DNA of 64,000 nt, taken from contig NZ_CALMAT010000130.1 of the NCBI RefSeq assembly GCF_937859865.1, forward strand, positions 62,001 through 126,000, given 5' to 3'. A program made the translations under genes and the position numbers. The notes beneath the pieces are model-generated. The model did not search any database. It was not told the DNA's origin and saw only the letters and a list, made by a program, of their open reading frames with translations. The stretch's first letter is position 1. The number at the start of each line of letters is the position of its first letter. Below are positions 56,636 to 64,000 of the stretch, piece after piece. The DNA is from an uncultured Mucilaginibacter sp. (GTDB lineage Bacteria > Bacteroidota > Bacteroidia > Sphingobacteriales > Sphingobacteriaceae).

Positions 56636-57874
56636 ATGTCTCAACAAGCAGCATTTACAGAAAAAAGGTTCTTAGTTACCTTCATTTCTGTTACTTCATT
56701 ATTTTTAATGTGGGGCGTTTTACTCTCCATGAGTGATGTATTGAACAAGCACTTCCAGGACGTGCTGAATTTGTCTAAAGCTAAATCTGGGCTGATACAG
56801 CTATCTGTATTTGGGGCTTATTTTGTGATGAGCATTCCTGCGGGCTACTTTCTTAAAAAATTTGGGTACAAGCCCGGCGTGCTTTTGGGCCTGGCTTTAT
56901 TTGCCATGGGAGTGTTTTTATTTGTTCCTGCTGCCAATGCAGAATCTTTTAATTTTTTCAGGATTGCGTTGTTTGTTATGGGCTGCGGCATGGCTACGCT
57001 TGAAACTGTGGCACATCCTTTTGCTGCTGCTTTGGGCGACCAGCGTACCAGCGACCAGCGGATCAATTTTTCACAATCGTTTAATGCTGTGGGTACGATC
57101 ATCGGCCCGGCAATCGGATCGTATTTTTTACTGCGTGTGGCAAGTAACCACCCAACAGACCTTTCTTCTGTTAAGACGCTTTATATTGCTATCGGTTGTG
57201 TCATTGTATTTATCGGTATCGTATTTTTATTTTTAAAAGTACCTGTACTTACAGACCCGCACAAACCAGTATCTGATGCAGCGGCAGTAAACGTTGATTT
57301 AGCGCCTGCAAAAAAGCTTTACCAGCACAGCCACTTTGTGTGGGCGGTAATAGCGCAATTTTTTAATGTTGCGGCTCAGGCAGGTACATGGGCGTTTTTT
57401 ATCAATTACGGACATGAGGTAATGGGTTTTAGCAATCAGACAGCAGGCAATTATATGATTGTTTTTATGGCCATGATGGCAATTGGGCGTTTTGTCGGCA
57501 CTTTTTTGATGCGTTTTATCCAGCCCAATAAATTGTTGGCCGCCTTTGCCTGTGGCAGTATCATTATGTGCCTGTTGGTAACCCAACGCTTGGGCTGGGC
57601 TTCTTATATCGCTTTAATGATGGTCAACTTCTTTTTTAGTATCATGTTTCCAACCATTTTTAGCTTAGGTTTAAAAAACCTGGGGCCGCATACGCAGCAA
57701 GCTTCTTCGTTTATATCTATGGGCGTAGTGGGCGGTGCGTTTTTTCCGCTTATCATGGGGCTGGTAGCCAACCAGGATGTGGCTAAAGCATATTATCTGC
57801 CTATAATTTGTTATATAGTGATATTCCTTTTTGGGTATAAATTTTACAAGGTCAGTTTATCTGTCCCGTCCTGA
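56636..57874 (+). CDS. FHS-family sugar MFS transporter (L-fucose permease-like)
   Basis: This 412-aa polytopic protein has about 12 membrane helices. It begins in the fashion of the FucP branch (LFLMWGVLLSMSDVLNKHFQDVLNLSKAKSG), with AGYFLKKFGYKPGVLLG and ETVAHPFAAALGDQRTSDQRINFSQSFNAVGT, the positions of the FHS sugar-transport signatures. It should move a monosaccharide (fucose, galactose, glucose or similar) with protons across the inner membrane. It ends the run of utilisation genes and probably takes up the product of the esterase and glycosidase steps. Substrate is not readable. Confidence 0.9.
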   Translation: MSQQAAFTEKRFLVTFISVTSLFLMWGVLLSMSDVLNKHFQDVLNLSKAKSGLIQLSVFGAYFVMSIPAGYFLKKFGYKPGVLLGLALFAMGVFLFVPAANAESFNFFRIALFVMGCGMATLETVAHPFAAALGDQRTSDQRINFSQSFNAVGTIIGPAIGSYFLLRVASNHPTDLSSVKTLYIAIGCVIVFIGIVFLFLKVPVLTDPHKPVSDAAAVNVDLAPAKKLYQHSHFVWAVIAQFFNVAAQAGTWAFFINYGHEVMGFSNQTAGNYMIVFMAMMAIGRFVGTFLMRFIQPNKLLAAFACGSIIMCLLVTQRLGWASYIALMMVNFFFSIMFPTIFSLGLKNLGPHTQQASSFISMGVVGGAFFPLIMGLVANQDVAKAYYLPIICYIVIFLFGYKFYKVSLSVPS

Positions 57875-58004
57875 TTTTTGCTTTTGGTTTAATAGGTTGA
57901 AGTTTAAGGAATTATCTGGTTTGCCGGACCTGGAAATGAACCTTGTATGCTTATGATAAATGTAGCAGGTTTTGAAAAACGAAGCTATGCCGCATATATT
58001 TCCG

Positions 58005-58101
58005 ATGCTTCTTTTACCACATAAAAATCATTGGGCTATTTATAATTTATCAGAAAAGTTTCAGAAAACTAATACTGATTTTATAGGCATAAAAGAAGTA
58101 T
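58005..58101. repeat. TGCTTC palindromic element, complete (twin A)
   Basis: Starts ATGCTTCTTTTACCACAT, ends AGGCATAAAAGAAGTAT. Its loop (TATAATTTATCA..., ATACTGATTTTAT) is shared with the copy at 61404, unlike other copies. Confidence 0.92.
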
Positions 58102-58122
58102 GTTGTTTTTCCGGTCCTGTTT

Positions 58123-58896
58123 TTAGAAGTCTTTTTTCAAGCCTGTTTTTAGTGCGTTAAAGTAATCTTCTTTGAGAAATGAATACAGGTAAGGGGCTTT
58201 GTGCGCGCCGCCTGAATAATGCTTTTGTTTCTTTTCTAAAATCCCATAACCTAAAATTTTCCGGTTAAAGTTGCCTCTGTCCAGTTTTCTGCCTAAAATA
58301 GTTTCATAAATTAACTGTAAACTTTTTAAAGGAAATTCATCAGGTAAAAGGTTATAACCAATAGGCTGATGGTTTACCTGGATGCGCAATGTTTCCAGTG
58401 CTTTATCAATAATTTCTTTATGGTCAAGGATAAGCCCGGGAAGGTTGTTTAAATCATGCCAGGTGCATTGTGTTGAAAGTTCATCAGGATAAGGTGTTAC
58501 TTTTTCGTACTCCACCAATGCGTAGTAACCTATAGAAATAAACCGGTTCATCAGCCAGCTTTCGTCCGTCAGCTCGGTACCGATAGCTTTAAAAACCGGC
58601 TTTAAAATTTCTTTTGTAACACGTTTCGTTCCGCCAAAAACATAAAATTGCTGTAGGAATAAGTCTTGTAGCCCTGTCCGGCTTTTTAAAACCCTCACTG
58701 CTGCGTCTTCAATTTCTTCCTCTTTAAAAACATATCCGCCTGGCAAACCCCAATTATCGCTGCTCCTGATCTGGAGCAACAGTACTTTCAATTGGTTTTC
58801 ATGAAACCCGAATATCACATTGTCGATAGAGACAGAAGGCAAATAGTATTGCTTACCGCTTGAGATAAGTTCAGCAATCGTTAACGCTTGGTCCAT
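58123..58896 (-). CDS. NrtR/AraR-like NUDIX-domain transcriptional regulator
   Basis: From the ATG at 58896 this is 257 aa. The N-terminal half is a NUDIX fold starting YYLPSVSIDNVIFGFH, with a Nudix-box region GLPGGYVFKEEEIEDAAVRVL whose catalytic Glu pattern is changed, so it probably binds rather than hydrolyses. The C-terminal half is a winged helix (GRKLDRGNFNRKILGYGIL, then GGAHKAPYLYSF). This two-domain form is typical of NrtR-type repressors; Bacteroidota members regulate arabinose or other sugar genes. It diverges from a GH3 gene across a perfect palindrome. A longer reading to a TTG at 58962 would lie inside that palindrome and is less likely. Confidence 0.88.
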   Translation of the reverse strand: MDQALTIAELISSGKQYYLPSVSIDNVIFGFHENQLKVLLLQIRSSDNWGLPGGYVFKEEEIEDAAVRVLKSRTGLQDLFLQQFYVFGGTKRVTKEILKPVFKAIGTELTDESWLMNRFISIGYYALVEYEKVTPYPDELSTQCTWHDLNNLPGLILDHKEIIDKALETLRIQVNHQPIGYNLLPDEFPLKSLQLIYETILGRKLDRGNFNRKILGYGILEKKQKHYSGGAHKAPYLYSFLKEDYFNALKTGLKKDF

Positions 58897-58937
58897 CGGG
58901 TAAAAGAAAAGTTTTTTTACGGAATTAGAAAATTTGA

Positions 58938-58968
58938 TTATTATTGTGTCATTATAACACAATAATAA
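58938..58968. promoter_or_regulatory. Palindromic operator between the NrtR-like regulator and GH3
   Basis: TTATTATTGTGT (58938-58949) and ACACAATAATAA (58957-58968) are exact inverse arms around CATTATA. It lies 41 bases from the regulator start and 17 bases from the GH3 start, so the regulator bound here could control both genes. Confidence 0.8.
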
Positions 58969-58985
58969 ACCTAACCTTTAATTTC

Positions 58986-61346
58986 ATGGCTTCAAATCGT
59001 TTACATTATACCGTTATCGGCATACTGATGCTTACCGGCTTTAATTCCTTTGCGCAAAACAATCCTCCTCAATTAGGTAAAAGCCCTGTTTCCGAAGTAG
59101 TTAAGGCGATGACTTTGGAAGAAAAAGTACAAATAGTGGTTGGTGCAGGTTTTAATATGCCCGGACTTACTACAAATGGAACCGGTGTAGGGCAAACGCA
59201 GGACAGGGTAGCCGGAGCGGCAGGCACAACTCATGCGGTTTCGCGTTTGGGCATCCCTTCGATCGTTACTTCTGATGGCCCTGCCGGTGTGCGTATTGAT
59301 TCTGTACGTAAAGGAAGCCCGGGCAAAACTTACTATGCCACGGCCTGGCCGGTTGCTACTTTGCTCGCCTCAAGTTGGGACACAAGCCTGGTGAAAAGGG
59401 TTGGCGTTGCTTTTGGCCATGAGGTAAAAGAATATGGTATAGACGTAATTTTAGGCCCTGCAATGAACATCCACCGCAACCCTTTGGGCGGGCGTAATTT
59501 TGAATACTACTCTGAAGACCCGGTTGTAACAGGAAAAATAGCGGCCGCAATGGTGGAGGGCTTGCAATCAAACGGTATTGGTACTTCCATCAAACACTTT
59601 GCAGCTAATAACCAGGAAACCGACCGAAACACGGTAAACACCATTGTGAGCGAAAGGGCATTAAGGGAGATTTATTTGAAAGGGTTTGAAATAGCAGTCA
59701 AGCAATCACAACCCTGGACGGTAATGAGTTCTTACAATCTGATAAACGGAACTTATACTTCTGAAAGCAATGAGTTGCTCACCCGTATTTTAAGAAATGA
59801 ATGGGGTTTTAAGGGATTCGTGATGACCGATTGGTTTGGCGGCAAAGATGCGGTTGCACAAATGAAGGCCGGGAATAACCTGCTTATGCCAGGTACGCCT
59901 GCGCAAACTACTGCATTATTAGAAGCAGTAAAGGGCGGAAGCCTTTCCGAAAAAGTACTGGACGAAGAGGTAACGGGGATATTAAATACAATTTTGCGCT
60001 CACCTTCTTTTAAAGGATATAAATACTCAGACCAGCCTGATTTAAAAGCTGATGCCGGAGTAGCAAGGGACGCAGCCGCACAAAGTATGGTATTATTAAA
60101 GAACGACGGGCAGGCACTGCCTATTAATGGAAATTCTAAAAAAATTGCTGTTTTTGGCATTAATGGTTATGAATTGATAGCCGGAGGCACCGGAAGCGGC
60201 GATGTAAACAAAGCTTATAAAGTTTCTTTGGTACAAGGTTTAGCCAATGCGGGATATGCAATTGATAAGGATGTGCAAAACGTTTATACCGCTTATTTAA
60301 GCGATTATGCTGCCAAACATCCAAAGAAAAGTTTCATTCAGGAGTTTATGAACCCTTCTCCGGCAACCCCCGAATTTGCTTCAAACAACGAATTGGTTAA
60401 AGCAAAAGCTGCCGCATCTGATTTGGCCATTATCGCAATCGGCCGAAATGCAGGCGAAGGCAGGGACCGAAAACTGGAAGGTGATTATGAGCTGACGGAC
60501 ATCGAAAAAGAGGCAATTAAAAATGTGGCAGTAGCATTTCATGCTCAACATAAAAAAGTGGTGCTGGTGTTAAATATCGGAGGCGTTATCAATGTAAATT
60601 CATTTAAAAATTATGCCGATGCTATTTTACTGGCCTGGCAGCCGGGACTGGAAGGAGGCAATGCAATAGCTGATGTATTAAGCGGCAAAGTAAACCCTTC
60701 CGGCAAATTGGCCACTACGTTTCCTGCTTCTTACAAAGATGTTCCTTCGGCCAAAAACTTTCCCGGCAAAGAATTTCCTGAAAAAGCAACAACCGGTATG
60801 TTTGGGATGAAAGCTATCCCGGCAGAAGTAACTTACGAAGAAGGAATTTATGTTGGCTACCGCTATTATAATACTTTCCATATCAAGCCGGCCTACGAAT
60901 TTGGTTATGGCTTGTCTTATACAACTTTTGGCTACAGCAATTTAAAATTGAGTTCCCCCAATTTTAACGGTAAAATATTGGCTTCTGTAACGATCACCAA
61001 TACCGGCAAAACAGCAGGTAAAGAAGTTGTTCAGTTGTACTTAACCGCTCCGGTAAGCAAAATAGACAAACCTACAGAAGAATTAAAAGGTTTTGCCAAA
61101 ACAGGGCTTTTACAACCTGGCCAATCGCAAACCTTGTCTTTTACCATAAACCCAATTGATCTCGCTTCTTTTAATACGGCAGCTTCTTCCTGGATTGCGG
61201 ATGCAGGCAATTATACCGTAAAAATTGCTGCTTCGTCGCTTAATATAAAGCAAACGGCTTCTTTTAATTTAACTAAAGCCATTATGGTAGAGAAAGATAA
61301 TAAAGTGTTGTTGCCGCAAGTGCAAATCAACGAGTTAAAGAAATAG
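58986..61346 (+). CDS. Secreted GH3 family beta-glycosidase, second copy
   Basis: From the ATG at 58986 this is 786 aa with a signal peptide ending FNSFAQ. The GH3 barrel includes MTLEEKVQIVVGAG, GPAMNIHRNPLGGRNFEYYSEDP, KHFAANNQETDRN and the nucleophile Asp282 in GFVMTDWFGG. The second domain has SMVLLKNDGQALPI and ELIAGGTGSGDVN, followed by a C-terminal FnIII-like domain (VVQLYLTAPVSKIDKPTEELKGF). It is the thermostable-beta-glucosidase branch, different from the GH3 at 40191. It probably removes terminal beta-glucose or xylose. It is under the NrtR-like operator. An upstream TTG at 58944 is disfavoured because it lies within that operator. Confidence 0.93.
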   Translation: MASNRLHYTVIGILMLTGFNSFAQNNPPQLGKSPVSEVVKAMTLEEKVQIVVGAGFNMPGLTTNGTGVGQTQDRVAGAAGTTHAVSRLGIPSIVTSDGPAGVRIDSVRKGSPGKTYYATAWPVATLLASSWDTSLVKRVGVAFGHEVKEYGIDVILGPAMNIHRNPLGGRNFEYYSEDPVVTGKIAAAMVEGLQSNGIGTSIKHFAANNQETDRNTVNTIVSERALREIYLKGFEIAVKQSQPWTVMSSYNLINGTYTSESNELLTRILRNEWGFKGFVMTDWFGGKDAVAQMKAGNNLLMPGTPAQTTALLEAVKGGSLSEKVLDEEVTGILNTILRSPSFKGYKYSDQPDLKADAGVARDAAAQSMVLLKNDGQALPINGNSKKIAVFGINGYELIAGGTGSGDVNKAYKVSLVQGLANAGYAIDKDVQNVYTAYLSDYAAKHPKKSFIQEFMNPSPATPEFASNNELVKAKAAASDLAIIAIGRNAGEGRDRKLEGDYELTDIEKEAIKNVAVAFHAQHKKVVLVLNIGGVINVNSFKNYADAILLAWQPGLEGGNAIADVLSGKVNPSGKLATTFPASYKDVPSAKNFPGKEFPEKATTGMFGMKAIPAEVTYEEGIYVGYRYYNTFHIKPAYEFGYGLSYTTFGYSNLKLSSPNFNGKILASVTITNTGKTAGKEVVQLYLTAPVSKIDKPTEELKGFAKTGLLQPGQSQTLSFTINPIDLASFNTAASSWIADAGNYTVKIAASSLNIKQTASFNLTKAIMVEKDNKVLLPQVQINELKK

Positions 61347-61403
61347 GTTTTGATTTGAAAGAAAACGATGGACTTGTTATAAGTTTTGTTCGATCTAATC
61401 CTG

Positions 61404-61499
61404 ATGCTTCTTTTACCACATAAAAATCATCAAACTATTATAATTTATCAAAAGAGTTTTAGAAAACCAATACTGATTTTATAGGCATAAAAGAAGTAT
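61404..61499. repeat. TGCTTC palindromic element, complete (twin B)
   Basis: Starts ATGCTTCTTTTACCACAT, ends AGGCATAAAAGAAGTAT. The loop is nearly the same as at 58005. Confidence 0.92.
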
Positions 61500-61508
61500 G
61501 GCTTAAAA

Positions 61509-61548
61509 TAAAAAAGGCTTTTAGAAATCAATCTAAAAGCCTTTTTTA
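61509..61548. terminator. Two-way terminator between GH3 and tRNA-Ala
   Basis: Perfect 17-bp stem TAAAAAAGGCTTTTAGA / TCTAAAAGCCTTTTTTA with a 6-base loop. It serves the minus-strand tRNA and probably the plus-strand GH3. Confidence 0.9.
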
Positions 61549-61552
61549 TAGG

Positions 61553-61626
61553 TGGAGAATATCGGAGTCGAACCGATGACCTCTTGCATGCCATGCAAAC
61601 GCTCTAGCCAGCTGAGCTAATCCCCC
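61553..61626 (-). tRNA. tRNA-Ala (anticodon GGC)
   Basis: On the minus strand: acceptor GGGGGAT/ATTCTCC, D-arm GCTCAGCTGGCTAGAGC, anticodon loop ATGGCAT, T-arm with GGTTCGACTCC, discriminator A. CCA is not encoded. Confidence 0.95.
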
Positions 61627-61637
61627 GTTTGTTGCTG

Positions 61638-61668
61638 CAAAACTAATAAAAAGTTTTTCGTACGCAAA
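61638..61668 (-). promoter_or_regulatory. Promoter of tRNA-Ala
   Basis: Read on the minus strand: TTTG at 61668-61665, 19 bases, then TAGTTTTG at 61645-61638, an exact TTTG-N19-TAnnTTTG arrangement, 11 bases before the tRNA. Confidence 0.8.
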
Positions 61669-61795
61669 TTTAATCAAACTGCAATTGCCATGTTTTTCGA
61701 TTTAAAAACTTTTGGATGAAATTGTGATTAACCAGAAACTTACAGGATAGAAGCAAAACTTTTTGTTGATGATCTTCCACACAAAAATATTTCTG

Positions 61796-61820
61796 ATGCT
61801 TCTTTTAGGGGTGTTTTTTC
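61796..61820. repeat. TGCTTC element, single arm
   Basis: ATGCTTCTTTTAGGGGTG. No right arm is seen. Otherwise the gap before the zinc-ribbon gene shows nothing else. Confidence 0.55.
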
Positions 61821-61923
61821 TACATCTTTTAACAAAAATGCATGTAATAACAGCATTTATGCGGCCGGTTGTTTTAGGATTGGATTTTGTATGACCAGCA
61901 CACCACCTCAAACCTAATTTAAA

Positions 61924-62097
61924 ATGAATACTGAAATAAACGATCAGCCTCAAAACGAAATTGTTGTTTATGCTTACACAGAAGCGATGCCTGCGGCTAA
62001 ACGTTGCACCATTTGCCAAACCGAACTGGCCATCGTTCAGCACATCCATTACACCAGTTTTGGTTTGCAGTTGTGCGACGATTGTTTGTACCTGTAA
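61924..62097 (+). CDS. Small CxxC zinc-ribbon-like protein
   Basis: This 57-aa open frame from the ATG at 61924 to TAA has two CxxC pairs: Cys28-Cys31 (CTIC) and Cys51-Cys54 (CDDC), the pattern of a four-Cys zinc ribbon or rubredoxin-like knuckle. It has no signal peptide, so it is cytoplasmic. Function is unknown; such proteins bind metal and may act as regulators or adaptors. The reading frame and pattern support a real gene despite its size. The tRNA-Ala gene lies about 300 bases upstream on the other strand. Confidence 0.7.
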   Translation: MNTEINDQPQNEIVVYAYTEAMPAAKRCTICQTELAIVQHIHYTSFGLQLCDDCLYL

Positions 62098-62161
62098 TAT
62101 TCACCATTTCATTTCTTTCCATTACATAAAATGCTATTTTTTGTAGTAATTTTATCGCGAA

Positions 62162-63622
62162 ATGAACGACGGGAAATTGCGCCGCTTAACAAAACTTTGC
62201 CGTTTGGTGCTGCTGGTTTTGCTTTTACAATCCTGCGGCGGAAACCCGCAACAAACTGCGCCTCCGCCAACCAATACTTCCGTAAGTTATGGCGGAAATT
62301 ATCATACAACTTTAACCCTAACCGAAGATTTTGAGCAAGGCCACAAAGCTGCCTACGCAAGCGGAAATGTTGTTTTTAAAACCGGCAACTGGCTTTTGCA
62401 GGATGCTTTAACCGGCAGCACGGAAGCAGATTATAAAACTGGAAAGCAGTCCATCCGAATCCGTAACAATGGCAAAATCAGTATGCTTTTTGATGTAGAC
62501 GGCGCCTCGACCGTAACCGTTAAACATGCAGCTTATGGAAAGGATGGCGCTTCTATCTGGGCTTTGTTTGTGGCAATTAACGGAAGCCAGGTTTACCGGC
62601 AAGTTGGCCTTCCCATCAGTAGCAGCAGCCATATTTTACATAGTATCACTTTTTACCTTAATAAAACCGGGCGGCTTAGGTTTGAGATCCGTAAAATTTC
62701 GGGTGGCAAAAACCGTATTAATTTGGATGATTTTACGATCAGCGGGACCGGGGATATTCAAAACGAAGGCGGTACTTCGGTAAGTACGGGCGATACGATT
62801 GTGGGTACAAAACCCAAACCTACAGATTCTGTTGCCATTGGCGATAACGATAATTTATTGTGCGGCAACCCAAGCGGAGCCACGCACAGCCTCAGCAATT
62901 ACAACAATTACCTCATCAACCAAAAATATTATACCGAAAGTTACAGCCGCGATAGGTGCGGGCCAAACTGGGTTTGCTGGCATTTGGGCGCAACGGATTT
63001 GGGAAGTGCCAGCCGTTCAAACGATTTTCGGCCGGATACGAAATTGCCCGCCGGTTGGTACGAAGCGCAGGATTACAGCTATCAGGGTTCGGGTTTTGAT
63101 AAAGGCCACAATTGCCCTTCCGGTGATCGAACCAACGCGCCCGATGCTAATTCGGCCACTTTTTTACTAGACAACATTGTGCCTCAGGCGCCGTATAACA
63201 ACCAGCGTACCTGGGAACACCTGGAAAGTTTCAGCCGCGGCCAGGTGCAGCAAGGCAACGAGGTTTACATCATGATGGGCAGTTACGGGACGGGCGGGAC
63301 GGGCAGTAAAGGTTATGCCACGAGTATTGATGAAGGCAGGATCAACGTACCGGCACATATTTGGAAAGTGGTGGTGATTATCCCGAACGGCAACCAGGAT
63401 TTAAAACGCATTAACAAAAACACAACAGTGATTGCCGTGGACACGCCGAACGATAACAGCATCAACCCAAATTGGATGCAGTATATTTGCACGGTGCGCG
63501 ATATTGAAAAAAACACGGGCTACAACCTGCTTTCTAATTTGCCACAATCTGTACAGGATGCAATCGAAACCAAACGTTATGCGGGAACGCCAAAATCAAA
63601 AAGGGGTTATACCGATGACTGA
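62162..63622 (+). CDS. DNA/RNA non-specific endonuclease, lipoprotein (NucA/NUC1 type)
   Basis: This 486-aa protein has a lipoprotein signal ending LLLQSC (Cys25). A beta-sandwich region (about 45-200; FEQGHKAAYASGNVVFKTGNW) is followed by a linker and the nuclease domain (about 235-470). The beta-beta-alpha-metal motif appears as FDKGHNCPSGDR, with Lys where many family members have Arg (DRGH) and the general base His kept. NIVPQAPYNNQRTWEHLE carries the Mg-binding Asn and WxxLE motif. It would degrade nucleic acid at the cell surface, for phosphate or nucleotide supply. The TGA stop shares its last base with a minimal TGCTTC element. Confidence 0.9.
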   Translation: MNDGKLRRLTKLCRLVLLVLLLQSCGGNPQQTAPPPTNTSVSYGGNYHTTLTLTEDFEQGHKAAYASGNVVFKTGNWLLQDALTGSTEADYKTGKQSIRIRNNGKISMLFDVDGASTVTVKHAAYGKDGASIWALFVAINGSQVYRQVGLPISSSSHILHSITFYLNKTGRLRFEIRKISGGKNRINLDDFTISGTGDIQNEGGTSVSTGDTIVGTKPKPTDSVAIGDNDNLLCGNPSGATHSLSNYNNYLINQKYYTESYSRDRCGPNWVCWHLGATDLGSASRSNDFRPDTKLPAGWYEAQDYSYQGSGFDKGHNCPSGDRTNAPDANSATFLLDNIVPQAPYNNQRTWEHLESFSRGQVQQGNEVYIMMGSYGTGGTGSKGYATSIDEGRINVPAHIWKVVVIIPNGNQDLKRINKNTTVIAVDTPNDNSINPNWMQYICTVRDIEKNTGYNLLSNLPQSVQDAIETKRYAGTPKSKRGYTDD

Positions 63623-63665
63623 TGCTTCTTTTACCGGCATAAATTTAGTGTGCTAAAAGAAGCAT
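63622..63665. repeat. TGCTTC element, minimal 44-base form
   Basis: ATGCTTCTTTTA and TAAAAGAAGCAT separated by 20 bases. Its first base is the last base of the nuclease stop codon. Confidence 0.8.
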
Positions 63666-63767
63666 GGATAAAACCTTTGCCGTAAATTGGCATCAAACCC
63701 GGAACAAATCAACGTTAAAACATATATTTCTAAACTGTGTATTTATTAAAACTATCTAAATAAAAAA

Positions 63768-64000
63768 ATGAATAAAATAAGCCGCTATACCCAAATTGTG
63801 TTACTTTCATTATTAGTGCTGTTGGTGGTCAACGGATGCAAGAAAAAGCATTCGCCAATGGCACAAATCCTCTTCAAAAAATACCAAAACAAGGTTTACA
63901 ATAACTTAGACCCGGAAGCTTTTTCTACGGTTTTCCAGCAAATGCTGGTGGAGAAAAAAGCTTTGATGACGAATCCAAAACTCATTTCTGCTTTTTACGA
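63768..64000 (+). CDS. N-terminal part of a lipoprotein of unknown family
   Basis: From the ATG at 63768 the frame is open to the window end (77 codons). It has a lipoprotein signal ending LLVVNGC (Cys24) and then a charged, helical start (KKKHSPMAQILFKKYQNKVY, later AFSTVFQQML). The style resembles the N-terminus of L,D-transpeptidase-type lipoproteins in this phylum, but that is a guess; the informative part lies beyond the window. Confidence 0.7.
   Translation, partial: MNKISRYTQIVLLSLLVLLVVNGCKKKHSPMAQILFKKYQNKVYNNLDPEAFSTVFQQMLVEKKALMTNPKLISAFY

Noticed and set aside
235-63665. Repeated palindromes as a CRISPR array
   Set aside because: Copies are kilobases apart, vary in size, sit in different intergenic gaps, and no cas gene is present.

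Overview
The window reads as a chromosomal segment of a Bacteroidota bacterium, most likely a Sphingobacteriaceae (Mucilaginibacter/Pedobacter-like) plant-polysaccharide degrader. The signs are two SusC/SusD pairs, a one-protein hybrid two-component sensor/AraC regulator, many secreted glycoside hydrolases, promoters of the Bacteroidota TAnnTTTG type, AT-rich intergenic DNA, tRNA genes without encoded CCA, and several lipoproteins with a Cys at the end of the signal peptide.

Layout. 1-6600 is housekeeping: a 2H phosphoesterase with a truncated tandem copy, the SRP RNA, a YpdA-like flavoprotein, a DEAD-box helicase with a damaged-looking Walker A motif, an OmpA-type porin, an RRM protein and tRNA-Glu. 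6925-11328 has a GH92 enzyme, an IS5-type transposase remnant and a PiT phosphate transporter. 11673-58000 is a large carbohydrate-utilisation region: a LacI regulator; a susC/susD pair on the minus strand; GH2, GH28, GH97, GH28 and GH76 enzymes on the plus strand; a hybrid two-component regulator; a second susC/susD pair followed by GH3; a VCBS/ASPIC lipoprotein; an inserted SurA-like/small-secreted-protein module; a vanadium-haloperoxidase/PAP2 lipoprotein; a LacZ-type GH2; two SGNH esterases; and a fucose-permease-like MFS transporter. 58123-61346 is a divergent NrtR-like regulator/GH3 pair around a palindromic operator. The end holds tRNA-Ala, a small zinc-ribbon protein, a DNA/RNA non-specific endonuclease and the start of another lipoprotein.

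Working together (inference): TonB-dependent SusC/SusD import glycans trimmed outside the cell or in the periplasm by GH28, GH2, GH97, GH3, GH76 and GH92 enzymes after deacetylation by the SGNH esterases. The MFS permease takes up the final monosaccharide. The regulators are the periplasmic-sensing hybrid regulator, the LacI protein and the NrtR-like protein. The enzyme set suggests pectic side-chain (galactan/galacturonan-type) substrates plus an alpha-mannan component.

The strongest unexplained signal is a dispersed palindromic element: about 20 complete and 7 partial or degenerate copies, all intergenic, with conserved ends ATGCTTCTTTTA / TAAAAGAAGCAT, variable loops and, in the best copy, an outer inverted repeat AGAGCCTGTTTAAAATT. 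Several copies start at or next to the stop codon of the preceding gene. A second signal is the two-gene SurA-like/small-secreted-protein module lying between a complete VCBS gene and a second copy of that gene's 3' end.
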